A program made the position numbers and the translations under genes. DNA of 64,000 bases from Syngnathus acus (lineage: Eukaryota > Chordata > Actinopteri > Syngnathiformes > Syngnathidae), in assembly GCF_901709675.1 (NCBI RefSeq), contig NC_051107.1, positions 3,350,001 to 3,414,000 on the forward strand, written 5' to 3'. Shown here one piece after another: positions 12,772 through 24,500 of the stretch (position 1 is the stretch's first letter; each line of letters begins with the position of its first letter). A model generated the notes under the pieces. The model had not been told where the DNA came from, made no database searches, and worked only from the letters and a program-made list of their open reading frames with translations.

Positions 12772-12856
12772 TTCAGCTGCCCTTTTTCCTAGCTTAAATG
12801 CTTTTGCCATCTACTGATATTCTTGTTTGAACTATATTGCAGATTTACCTCAAAAA

Positions 12857-15598
12857 ATGGAAGTAGAATGTCTTGCACTTAAAGATCTTACAAGTTCAAG
12901 GAAGAGTGGACAGAAGGTAAGATACTAGTTGGGGAAGTGCGTGCTAGAAAAGTCCTAACATACAAGGAAATGGAAGAAAACGACTGACAGTTTTAAAATG
13001 GTCTCTGTTCTAGGAAAATATATTCACAGTGTGGAGGAAATCCACCCCGACGAAGTCTACAGAGCCGTGCGTACCCGTGATGACGTGGAAATGCGGCACC
13101 CCGGATCGGGGCCACGTCACCCCGATCAAACACCCCGCCGAGACTGAGCCCTGGTCGCCCACGGCCAACTTGAAGATGCTGATCAATGCCGCCAGTCCCG
13201 ACATCCGGAACCGCGAAATGAGGAAAGTGCTCTTTAGGCCCATCGAGAACGAATCGGAAAGCGCGGCTGTCGGCACAGATGAGAGCGGGGCGACTGAGGA
13301 TCAGTTTGAAGTATTGGAAGAAGATGATGACGTGGAGAAGAAGCCAAGCAGGAAGGAGAAGAGCTTGGGTCTGCTGTGCCAAAAGTTCCTAGCTCTCTAC
13401 CCGGATTATCCGCCGCCTGACAAACCAATCTCCATCTCCCTGGATGAGGTGGCAACTAGTTTAGGTAAGAACCCATGGGAATTACAGTGGTGCCTTCACT
13501 TGTTACATACAATTATTTTCCGTTATCCAGGTGTGGAGCGGCGGCGCATCTACGATATCGTCAACGTGCTGGAGTCCCTCATGATCGTGGGACGCATGGC
13601 TAAGAACAGCTACACGTGGCACGGCCGTCTGCGCCTGGAGGCCACGCTGCAGGAGCTGCAGCGTCAAGGACGCCAGCAGGGCTACCAGCGGCACATGGAG
13701 CTCGCCAACCGGGAGGCCGGGCGTAGCCAGGAAGGCGACGGCGGGGAGGACGACAACGGCCAAGGTAAGAGTGAAAGTGTCCTCCGTGCCACGAACATGG
13801 CTTTTTGCACAAAAATAAGCCCTGACAGATTTCTCTCCGTATTATAATTTTATCTGTATGTTGTCCGCAGCGGCTGGAAAGAGGAAAGACAAATCCCTGC
13901 GTATCATGAGCCAAAAATTCGTCATGCTCTTCCTGGTGTCCAAGACGCAAACGGTCACGCTGGAAGCAGCGGCCAAAGTTCTCATCGAGGAGAGTCAGGA
14001 CTCGTCCAGTCACAGCAAGTACAAAAGTGAGCACTGACACAGCTGAATGTTGTTGTTTTTTCCGTCCAACTAAATATGCATGTCTTCCAGCCAAGGTACG
14101 ACGTCTCTATGACATCGCTAACGTGCTAACTAGCCTGGGCCTCATCAAGAAAGTGCACGTGCGAGAAGAGCGAGGCAGGAAGCCGGCTTTTCGATGGCTT
14201 GGACCGGTGGATTTTAACAATTCTGGTGCGGATCTTTCCTCGTTGATCCTCAAGCTGCTATGACGCGCCTTTGATGTTTATCTGGTTATTTTTTATAGCA
14301 GGCATGGGGAAAGCCAAGGTGGCACGCCACGCCTCTTTTAACCTCATCCCAACATCTGCGGCCGTGCAGCGGCAGATCCGCTCGGCACCAAGCAGCCCGC
14401 GCAGCGACGGAAACGGTGAGCGATGCTACATTAGCGCCGGGTTTTAATCAACGGCGGCGAGTTCATCGCATTTTTCCTTCGATAGATCTTACAGCTCAGC
14501 CGCTGGATTATTCCAGAAAGATGGGAGCCGACGAAGCGGTCGGTCAGCCGCAGTTTGGAAACAATGCGTGAGTAGTCATTATTACACGTTTATAAGCAGT
14601 TGTATTGCAATAAATGTGTCATGATTTCTTTGCAGAAACACGGCCGCGCCCACCCTGCTGGTCCCCGCCCTGCACCCGGAGCGGCTCTTTACGCTATCCT
14701 CATCCACCCCCTGCCTGGCCTACCTACCCGGCCTGTCCCAGGCCTCCGTGGTCATGCTGTACAACCAACCCGAAGGAGTCGAGTTGGTCCAGGAAGAACC
14801 GACCGAAGGGAGGAAGAGACGGAGGGAAACCGATGAAGAAGCGGTGGCGCTCAAGAAAAGCCCTTCTGACTTACAGCGTGGAGAGGAGGTGAGGCGTTTA
14901 GTCCAAAGTGATTTTCCAAGCGTTCATTCTAGAAACTGGATTCATTTATCCTTCAGAATGGCACGTCAGAAGCAACGGATGAGAACGTCGCCGGCACCCA
15001 GGCGTCACACTACCTCTACGTGCCAAACAATACGGGTAACGACCACCTCAATAAGTTCACTCTGCAATTCAAAATGGAGGACTAAAATTGATTTTCCAGG
15101 TCTGAAAAGCCTCAACTTCCTGCTCCCCTCCGGCCAAGCCCAGGCCCATTTCCCGCTGCCCTACATGCTGGTTCCATCCACCGCAATCTCCCACTACCCC
15201 CTGCAGGGCGGCGACACCCAGGTGGGCTTCAACCTACCCACCCACTTTATGGTGGCGGCCACGCCGTACGACCAGGCGGCGCCTCTTTCGTTGCCTTCCA
15301 CGCCAGAACAGGGCGGGCGGGGTGCCTCGGGGGCGGGGCATGCTACAGCCGCACCGCAAACCCTGGTAAGGAGATCTTAACATGTCACCCTTAATATTCA
15401 AAAATCAATCAATCAAGACACTAATGCCATGCTCTACTTTTACAGACTCCGCACACTCCAAAGGAGAGCCCTGTGCCCGCCTCCAAATCTTTCTTCCAGA
15501 CTCCAGGCACCATGGAGGGTGTCAGCGCGGCGCCCGCAGCACGAAAGCGGGGCTCGGCGCAGAGGAGACTGGACATCAGTCACCCGTCGTCTTGTTAG
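12857..15598 (+). CDS. e2f7: Atypical E2F transcription factor E2F7
   Basis: E2F7 is a transcriptional repressor that binds E2F sites through two DNA-binding domains without a DP partner and limits S-phase gene expression. Eleven coding exons join in frame to 660 residues: 12,857-12,916, 13,014-13,464, 13,531-13,764, 13,871-14,026, 14,091-14,225, 14,302-14,415, 14,486-14,567, 14,636-14,888, 14,957-15,035, 15,100-15,365, 15,446-15,598. The start [11 protein letters not shown] is the E2F7 N-terminus. Domain 1 carries [14 protein letters not shown] and domain 2 carries [13 protein letters not shown], followed by [11 protein letters not shown]. The end, FFQTPGT...SAQRRLDI, is the E2F7 C-terminal signature. 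It is shorter than human E2F7 (about 900) mainly in the middle and C-terminal linkers. The donor at 14,226 (GTGCGG) is weak. A poly(A) signal lies at 16,651. E2F8 is the alternative, but the N- and C-termini and the csrp2/zdhhc17 neighbours favour E2F7. Confidence 0.95.
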
Positions 15599-16650
15599 AC
15601 ATCACACGGTAACAGTGAGCTTTAAAGCCTTACCGGTGCTATTTACAGTTCGGGGAGGAAATTACATCGAAACGGCACATATCAGTTGTACGGCATTTGC
15701 AAATTTGGTTACTTTTACGCTCAGGACAAATCCGCGTCAAACTTTTTTGAGGTGGGTGTTAATTACTCATTACGGTAATTAATTTGACATTTTCCATAGA
15801 CTGTTAATGAGTTAGGCTTTTGAAAAAAATAGGAAAACTTTGTTCTAAGTGAAACAGCGCTACCCTGTGGTAGGTGTTTGCCACTACATGATTAATTTTC
15901 CCCTCCGAAAATCAGCTACCTTCTCCCCTAATCACACATGCATGATAATTCCTATTTATGTTTTTAGCTAATATATATTAACTACAGGGACTGTAACAGA
16001 ACACTTCATTTGGAACACAAGTTATTATAAGGAGTCTTATTGGCTTATTTTACTTGAGATGTTACCATGACGGTAAAGTGATGAAAAAAAAAAAAAGCCT
16101 GTTTACATCCGATGCTTGTGTGGCTGTGTGTGTCCTGTAACTTGACGATGCAGTCAGGTACTTGAATTTTTGTGATTTCTACCATTTGGGTATTTTGCAG
16201 AACTCTAAGAGTACAGTCAAGAGAAGTTTGCCCACTGATTTGGTTTTTGGGGGGCCAAACAAAGCACTCATGGTTTGATGCATTTGTGGGACAAGTGCCT
16301 TTAAGCGTTGTTGTTGTTTTTTTTTTTATGTAGAAGTATTTTCAGTTGTCCTAGCATATTTTTCTTCCGGTTGTTAAAGGAGTTGCCACGGCAACCACTT
16401 TGCCAAACCAGCGGTGCTATGTACTGACTGACCAACCCACTGTGAAACTATTCAGGACGCCACACCAAAGCGTGCACGGACAAACCACTCTCATTCATAT
16501 ACAGTTATTTTTGTGTACAATTAATGCTTTCGTATTGTTACATCCTTGTTTTAATGTTTTATTGCACTGTTCTTTTTAAATATGAAACCTAGTACCATCT
16601 GACTGTAGCTGCGGCCTATTGATTTTCCCCGAATGACTGTCACATACTTA

Positions 16651-16656
16651 AATAAA
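16651..16656 (+). promoter_or_regulatory. Poly(A) signal, e2f7
   Basis: AATAAA about 1.05 kb after the e2f7 stop, followed within 25 bases by TGTGTGTGTTTT, a GU-rich downstream element. The stretch 15,599-16,650 is therefore read as the e2f7 3' UTR; it contains no other recognisable feature. Confidence 0.6.
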
Positions 16657-16774
16657 TAATATTTCTGTATTTGTGTGTGTTTTTATTAGTTAAGACTGTT
16701 TTACCCGTAGGTTATTTCTGAGGTAAACAAAATAATAATAACCTTGCTCATATTGGTGTAAAAAAATCCGACAC

Positions 16775-16950
16775 TCCTTGAATGCGACGTTCAGAGCTCC
16801 CAAGCCCCGCCCATCTCTGCCATGGCTAGAAAACGAGCGCTGTGCGACGTCATCGAGATATTACGGCGAAGCACAGTCGACGCTACGTCGACCTTTGGAA
16901 TTTCGTCATCTTAACATCTGCCTGCTTATTGTAAAGTCTACCAAAAGGTA
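16775..16950 (+). promoter_or_regulatory. Probable csrp2 promoter and non-coding first exon
   Basis: The block has a GC box (CCCCGCCC near 16,805), a CRE-like GACGTCA near 16,847 and several CG dinucleotides in an otherwise AT-rich spacer. A splice donor (AAAAG/GTATTTT) lies near 16,948. The next gene on this strand is csrp2, whose first coding exon is preceded by an acceptor-like tract at 17,940-17,960. The start site is inferred. Confidence 0.45.
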
Positions 16951-17599
16951 TTTTACTATATGTATGTTGCACGCACTTTCGATGTCAACATGTTTGCTTC
17001 TTGAATGTTCACAGGTATGTGGGTTGTTATTTTTTTTATGAACGTTTTCTCTAGTTAGTTATAATGTAACGAAATTAGTGGTTAAAGCAACAAACTAGTT
17101 CCCTTAATTTGCAGTACTTTTTGACCATAAACATGCATAAAAATCTTATTGCTAAAAGGTAATGCAAAACGCAATAGACAGGCTAAGAAACTGAGTATCA
17201 ATGTTGTGATTTTATACATCTAAATTCTTTTGGATGGGCAAATAACATTTGAGATACGACCACCACTGCGGCATGAATCTGAAACTCAATTAACCCAAAT
17301 AGTTTTACTCCATTTAATGCCTCTAACAATCTCCATTGATTAACTTTACAAAGTTGTTTCAGTGTAAACTTTTGACTCTTTCTGTTGTCTATTATGCCGT
17401 TGAGTCAGCCTGACATTGTGTTGATCCAGATGTGAGGAAGATAACAGCCAGATAATCGCATAGTAAGTCATGTCATCACATCGAGGTCTTCAAATGGACA
17501 CATTTCCAAGCGGGCCAGGGTCTGTAATTACAGCCAGACGCAAGTGGCGAGGCATCAAGGGAGCGATTGTGATGTAATGTTTCTCGAGGGTCTGCGGTC

Positions 17600-17660
17600 G
17601 ACTTCGCCGCGACACCCCAGAGGCATTCCTCAGGGTATTAACTCGAATGTATCCTGTCCT
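17600..17660 (+). mobile_element. Possible LINE reverse-transcriptase scrap
   Basis: A frame reads RGIPQGI, then departs from the family pattern. It could be a worn copy of the reverse-transcriptase block seen at 944, 9,819 and 22,436, or chance. It lies in the spacer between the csrp2 promoter block and the first coding exon. Confidence 0.3.
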
Positions 17661-17966
17661 TTAGCCCCAGGTTATGAGGATTGGATTTTTTTTTTCCACC
17701 CAGAAAGAAACGCCACGCTCTCATTCGTATGGGAAATAACTCGGAAACACAAACAGTATGGGATTTTCCATTAAAGTCAATGGAATGATGCAGCTAAAAC
17801 TTGCAATTCAAGCTTTTTTTTTTTTTTTTGGACCATTTATGGCGGAGGAAAAGTAGAAGGCTAACCACACAAGTGACAATTCAAAATATTAGAATACTAG
17901 AGTTATTCTGCTCCAATCTGTCAGTGTAGATGACAATTGTACTTTTTGTCATCTGTCACAGTCACA

Positions 17967-20089
17967 ATGCCAAACTGGGGCGGAGGCAACAAGTGCACGG
18001 CGTGCCACGGCACGGTGTACCACGCTGAGGAGGTGCCATGCGACGGCCAGAGCTTCCACAAGAGCTGCTTTTTCTGCAGTGAGTATGAGCTAAGCGGGCC
18101 ACGGACAAAAGGGACACCGGACCGGGCGCCTTTGTGACCCGGTGACATCACGCGTGGACTTGTGCCGACAAGATGTCACCTCAGAACGTCTCACAAAGAC
18201 GACTTGGTGCAAATGATGACTGATAGGAACATTGTGTCCTTGACTTCATTCTTTTTTTTTTTTTCCTCGGTGGAATAATCGATTATAAAAACATATGTGC
18301 GTGTTCTCAGTGGTGTGCAGGAAAGGCTTAGACAGCACCACAGTGGCCATCCACGACCAGGAACTCTACTGCAGCTCATGCTACGGCAAGAAGTACGGTC
18401 CAAAAGGCTACGGCTACGGCCAGGGGGCCGGCACGCTTAATATGGACCGAGGGGAGCGACTGGGAATCAAACCCGAGCAGTAAGTATCCCAATTTCTTGC
18501 AGCTTCCTAAATGTTTTATTTCACTAATACAGCAAAAATATGGAAAATGAGCAAAACAAACTGTATTATTCCGAAAGCTTTTTGCTTATGTAACCAACTA
18601 CAATGAAGTTCATTCAGAAGGGCTCGCCGTCACCCTCCAGTGAGCGCAGCTCCAGGGCCTCCGTGACATTCATTGTCTATTGTCTGCCCGGCTTCTCTCG
18701 ATAGGTCGTCGTGTCACAAGCCCACCACCAGCCCCAACACGTCCAAATTCGCCCAGAAGTTTGCCGGATCGGAAAAATGCGCTCGCTGTGGTGACTCGGT
18801 GTACGCCGCGGAGAAGATTATGGGTGCGGGTAAGGTGAGTGTACCTAAACGTTACCAAGTAACACCATTCTGTTTGAATAAATGTCACATCCAAAAATGC
18901 AAGACAGTGTAAATATGTGCATGAGTAAAACAGCAAACTCACCAAGCTTTTCTTGAGCTGTGAAGATTCCAAATGAGGAAGATATATCCACTTGAAAGCA
19001 TAAAACTTTGAAAGATTCCATCCATTTTTCGCATAAACATCCTCCAGGAATGATAAATGTACATATGCGCTGTAAAAAAAAAAAAAAAAAAACACATTTA
19101 CATGGTTACAAACAACAAGAGCTCCTTGTTACTTCATCCCTGTTTGCAATCATTTCAGGTGTGAGGTGTATTGTGCACTTCCTGGATGGGAACCAATCAG
19201 ATTTCAGCATTGATAATACAAACAAAAATGACTGTTTAAAACTATAGAATAGCAAATTGCACTTTTGTTTTTAATTTAAATTATTTTTAATATTTTTTTT
19301 TAAATGTTTTTTTTTTCTGGTTGCCAAATTCATCTTTGTGCCCACAGACATGGCACAAGAATTGCTTCCGCTGTGCCAAGTGCGGCAAGAGCTTGGAGTC
19401 CACCACCCAAACGGAAAACGAAGGGGAGATCTACTGCAAAGGTGACATCATCAAACTAACTAAAATGCTAAATTATAGCAGACATGGCTAATTTATTTCT
19501 TGGTTATCGACAACAAGAAAGGCGTCACGAGTCACATCGACTATTATTATACAATTCAATCTTTTGAAGTTCTTGACGGATATTTTGGCTTTTGAGAAAA
19601 ATAAGACAACAAACATGACACATTGGAGAAAACAAAACAAGGTCACTGGACCTTGAAATTGAATTTGTGTAGAATGGATAGACATAAATCAAATGATGCA
19701 ATCACATGCAGCATTTTGTTTTTCTCATTATCTCCATGTCAACCCAACAAACAGTCGGACCTTTCACTTAGTAAGCTACAGCGAAATATTTTGGAGTGTC
19801 AATGTGTTCCTCACACACTCGCAAGCAGTTTGAACTTCTCACTGACACCAAAGTGAGATAAAAAAAACTGGCCAAAAAGGACACAGTAAATTTCCATCAA
19901 CTTTTCCCTGAGAATTATTTCTTAAAATTAAAGTTTGAAAGCAAGAGCTGCTTGTCAGAAGTTAAGTTAGATCATGCTTACCTGATTAATGTCTCATTAT
20001 TGGTCTCCACAGCTTGCTATGCGAAGAACTTTGGCCCGAAAGGATTCGGCTACGGCCAAGGAGCCGGCGCCCTGGTCCACGCCGAGTGA
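17967..20089 (+). CDS. csrp2: Cysteine and glycine-rich protein 2 (LIM-domain)
   Basis: CSRP2 is a two-LIM adaptor acting in the nucleus and on the actin cytoskeleton, notably in smooth muscle and other mesenchymal cells. Five coding exons (17,967-18,078, 18,311-18,479, 18,705-18,834, 19,348-19,441, 20,013-20,089) join to exactly 193 residues, the usual CSRP2 length. LIM1 begins [14 protein letters not shown] and LIM2 begins [14 protein letters not shown]. Each is followed by the glycine-rich [15 protein letters not shown] or [14 protein letters not shown] block. The zinc-ligand cysteines and histidines are all present. The end ALVHAE differs by one residue from the mammalian ALVHAQ. CSRP1/CSRP3 are less likely because of the [10 protein letters not shown] start and the zdhhc17/e2f7 neighbours. 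AATAAA follows at 20,146. Confidence 0.96.
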
Positions 20090-20145
20090 CATCGTCGCCA
20101 TTCCTCGCCGTTTTTTTTTTTTTTTTTTGCTTTGAATCTGTCTCA

Positions 20146-20151
20146 AATAAA
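20146..20151 (+). promoter_or_regulatory. Poly(A) signal, csrp2
   Basis: AATAAA 57 bases after the csrp2 stop, after a T-run. This implies a very short 3' UTR. Confidence 0.6.
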
Positions 20152-21516
20152 ACAATACACCCCCCCAAACACAAAAAGTTCACATTTGCCTGTCTTTTAT
20201 TATTAAAGCCATTAAAACTCAACCATGCCCGTATGTTTTACATCTGAAGCGGAGTTAAAGTGATGTGGGCCGAAAGAGAGGCACTGGAAATGATATCGTC
20301 TGATTTTTCTGCGTGTATATTTATATATACTGTACATCCCCAGAACACAAATGACTTTTTTGTCGGAAGAACTCGTGAAACCGGGTTTGCTTTTTGTGTA
20401 TTGATGGGCGAAAAAACACCAGGCCCGTCTTGCATGATCACATTTCTGCTTTTAGAAAAAGAAAAAAAAATTGTCTATTGTCTTTGCTTTACAATTTGTA
20501 CATCCAGTGGTATAACAAATGACATTTAAAAATAATACCAAAAAAAAAATGGATGAGTACAATCCACAAGTATGGAATATAATACACAGTGGAGGGGTTC
20601 ACGAGACACTGGATTTGAGGGCTAATAAAACAAATGGAACAGAATGCACTTGCCGATACATAACATCGAGTATATACAGTGGCTTGGGGGCGGGGCATCA
20701 TACATGCAAGTGTGCGACACCAGTGTTGGACATCACTAAAAGCTACAGTCACTTCTTCATGTCCTTGTCATTTCGGCCCGCTCAAATTGAATTTTAAAAA
20801 AAACTACAGAAAGAAAAATGGAGTTCCAGATTGTTTATGTACACATTCTTTACAATCTCCGCTTCACATAGGGGAAAGATAAACAATAATGGGAGGGTGG
20901 GGAGAAAAAAAATTTGTTCAGTAAAAAAAATAAAAATAAATCAGTGCAAGTTTGTAGGCAGACGAAACAAACAACAAAAAAAGATTTTACAGCTTTTTGA
21001 TACAAACACATGGAATGAAACTTCCTATAACTCAGAATAAATACTATCCAACAGCTACAGGTATATTCTTAATAATAAAAAAAAAAGAATCCTCAACTGA
21101 AGAAAAAAAAAAAGAAATCTGAAATGACAGGAGCATCTCGTTGATAAATACGTTTTAAATAAATACCTGCAACTTTTTTTTCTTTTATGTTCCGATATTT
21201 GCCGGTCCGGAAACGCTGATAAAAAGACATTCCCTTATCTGTAAATAAAAGAACATAAATAGAGTGAAGAGGGGATACTGCAACCGCATCTCTACTCGTA
21301 CCAGAGGTGCTTTTGATTTTGTGACGTTTCGTTGTCCATCTCCCTCTAATAGTGGTGACAAGATGGAAGGGGGGGGGGGGGGTTTGCCCTTAAACAGCAT
21401 GCTAATCCCGTCGTCCGGTGTTTTTGCGATGTGATCCAAAGGAGTGTCGATTTCTCCCGGAAAACGAGGACTCCCGCCTCCCCTTTCTGTTTTCGCACTT
21501 TTCTTTTTTTTTTTTT
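20152..21516 (-). other. csrp2/zdhhc17 convergent spacer, probably zdhhc17 3' UTR
   Basis: No coding exon is seen. Short frames here are AT-rich and unrelated to known families. Since zdhhc17 ends at 21,517 on the minus strand, part of this is likely its 3' UTR. A 15-base G run lies at about 21,368. Confidence 0.5.
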
Positions 21517-24500
21517 TTACACCAGCTGGTAGCCAGAACCTGACGTCTGGTCGTAGTCTATTGTGTACTGCGTGGTCCAGTCCACCGCCACGGGCCGGAT
21601 CAGGCCGCAGCAGCGGACCTCGAAGAAGTCGATGAGGTTTCGGACGCAACCGTGACTGCAAAACAGAGAGCGATGAACACAAAAGTATGAATTTAATTGC
21701 GAATGAAAAACACTAAATGCAATTTTTTGCCTGCGGACATGACGTGGTTTGCTTCAAAAGTGGATGAACGTGTACTCGGGGCAACCGCAGTCAAGTCACA
21801 TGGTCAACTCAATCGTCGTCTCTCGCGCTTGTCTTGCGCAGGTTATAATTTAACCACTTCTAAAATTACAAGGAGTGACAAACCACAGCAGCTGTGTGAG
21901 ACCAAATGTATGGTGGAAAGATCAAATCCTTACTTGAAGGGGCTTTCGATGGACGTGGCTGTGACTTTAAAGTGCTTGTACCTCCGAGCGTTCATCCTCT
22001 CATTGGTGGTGATTCCTAGAGCGGCAATCTGGTGGAGAGAAATCGCAACGTCAGCGAGTTGTATTTCGGCTAGATGATGCAAAATATAGCGAGGCGTCCA
22101 AGACCTGGTAGAGCTGACACATGATGAGCACGGCCACCCACATAAAGTGGAAGATGCTGTTGAGGAACATCCAGAACATCCACGGCGAGCAGGCGGCGAT
22201 TTGGGTCAGGTAGAGCCAGAAGCCGTCTTTGGCGTAAGAGGTGGCGCAGTGGATCCTCCAGTCTGCAACGGACAGCGTTAGGACGGGAAGAGTACGACAT
22301 GCTATGCTAGCTAATGCTATTAATTGTCCTCATGTCAGGGTGGTTTGTTTATGTTGAATCATTTCACAACAATACCGGCCATTTTGTGGTTTCTTTCGGC
22401 AATTACAAACCATTTCAGGGGAAACCACTATAGTGCGGTGTTCCGCAGGGTTCAATTTTAGGGCCCCTGCTCTTTTAAATTTGAAATGAATCGTCACTTT
22501 TTCTCATGAGTGTAGCTTTGTCTCAACAAGCAGGTGGAAGCACTCACAAGCGATGCAGCCGTAAATCATCCAGCAAATCATGCACAGCAGGAAGAACAGG
22601 TAACCCATGAAGTAGCGGTGGTTCCCGCTTCCTGTGGACAGAAAAAACAAACGTGACTTCCTGCTTTTGTTTGGAGAAGAAACAACTTAAGGTGAGACAA
22701 CAATGGCGACTGTGGCTGTGTTTCTTCATCGCCAGTGGTCATCTTCCTTTCCTACTTCTACAAATTCCAGCCTGTTTTGTCGCTCTAAAAGCTTACGATC
22801 CACGACGTACCTACGCAGTTGCCCACCCAGGGGCAGTGGTGGTCGAACTTGGCGATGCAGCGGTTGCACACGGCGCAGTGTTTGGATCTGATAGGCTTCC
22901 GTATCTGCACAGGGAGAAAGTGATAGTCAAATTCGTCCTGAAATATGAAAGAAAAAAAAAAAGTGATCCGGGCTTACTAAGCATGTGCTGCAGAAGATGC
23001 TGAGATCCAAGCTGCCCGTCTCTGCCAGCTCCACAATAGTCTAGAGGAGCGAGTAAAGCAGATCGGAACGATTAGTAAACAACACAAAGATCAACTCGAG
23101 TGATTCGGACTCGACAAGGAATCAAAATCCTAGAAAAAGATTAAAAATCTGGACATGTTTGGGTAGAAGAGGTTCCTCCACAGGGAAGGGAAAAGCTTTG
23201 AAGCTCTCAACAATGTAGGATATTTTTAGCACGTTCATCAATCACAGGATGGGGGGGATCGGGGCCCCTTTCGGTGTTCTTTATAGTCCGATAATGAGGA
23301 AGAAGACTCCGTGTTGCATTTTTTTTCCCCCCCCAACCCTAATTGGAATGCGACGATATTACCTTTTTCTTCTGCTCCTCGGAGGCTTTGATGATCCCTG
23401 GGTCTGATTTCCACGATTTGCCAAAGTTGTAGAAGAGAGCCAGCGTGTTAATGAGGAAGGGCACGTGGACAGTGGCGAAGGGGAGATGTGTCGGGGCGAG
23501 GTTAAGAAACACAGCAAAGACATCCGTACTCGCTCTCCCTATTAGTGCAGCGATGATGCATATGATTCAATGTCCTCCTCTGCTTCAATTAGCAGCATCC
23601 AAACACAAAGGCGATTCTTCTCTGCACAGGAAAAAAAAAATTCCATGAGCAGCCAGATTCTCTCTTTCTGCTGGATTTCAACTCCGCTCCAACTTTCCAG
23701 CCATAAATCTAGCAACCCAGAAAAGTAGCTAACGCCACACGACTCCGTAACGTAAAACCAAAAGGATATCATTCCAGAACCAGTAGAACCAGGTTGTATA
23801 CATCCAAAACTTGGTGGCCAGGTAGATTCCCAGAGGGAGAGCGCTGTGCATGGAGTGGTCAAAGAAAACCCTGAAAAAGAAAAAAAAATTATGTATAGTG
23901 AGGCCTTTTAACACATTCACTGCCATTGACGGAATCTTTCGACATGAATTATGATGCATGACTTACTTGGAGAGGAACTGCACGGCCACCCAGACGCCCA
24001 CGTACATGAGGCCCTTGATAATCCAAGAGTCGATGTCCAGGTTGGCGATGAAGCCCACGAGCCAGATGACCAGGAAAGGCGTTCCCAGCATCACCTTCTG
24101 TCTCACCTCCTGCAGACAGACGACAAATGTTTCCTAATCTACTTAAAGCATGGAAGAACAGAACTAACCATGACCATCACTGTCCCGCAAAACATCCGCC
24201 CACCTTGTCCATCTTGAGTCTCTTCAAGTAGGACGGGCTGTCGTAGCCTTTAGCTTGCCGCGCTTCCTGCAGGTGGTTGATCATCCACACGTTCTTCCTT
24301 TGCTTAGCGAGATCAAGCGGCGTTTCCCCCTTCAAAACAAAACACAGGATACAACGTGAGAGCAACAAAGCCAATTTGCACAGACTCCATTTTAGTACCT
24401 TGATGTTCTGCGCGTCAACGTTAGCGTTAGCGTCTAGCAGCAGGCTAATGACGGTGGTGTTGCCGGCCAGCACGGCCCAGTGCAGCGCCGTGTTCTTGTG

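Noticed and set aside
13600-14094. 164-codon minus frame
   Set aside because: Antisense shadow across e2f7 exons and an intron.
21185-21682. 165-codon minus frame
   Set aside because: It overlaps the last zdhhc17 exon in another frame and runs into a G-rich 3' UTR tract.
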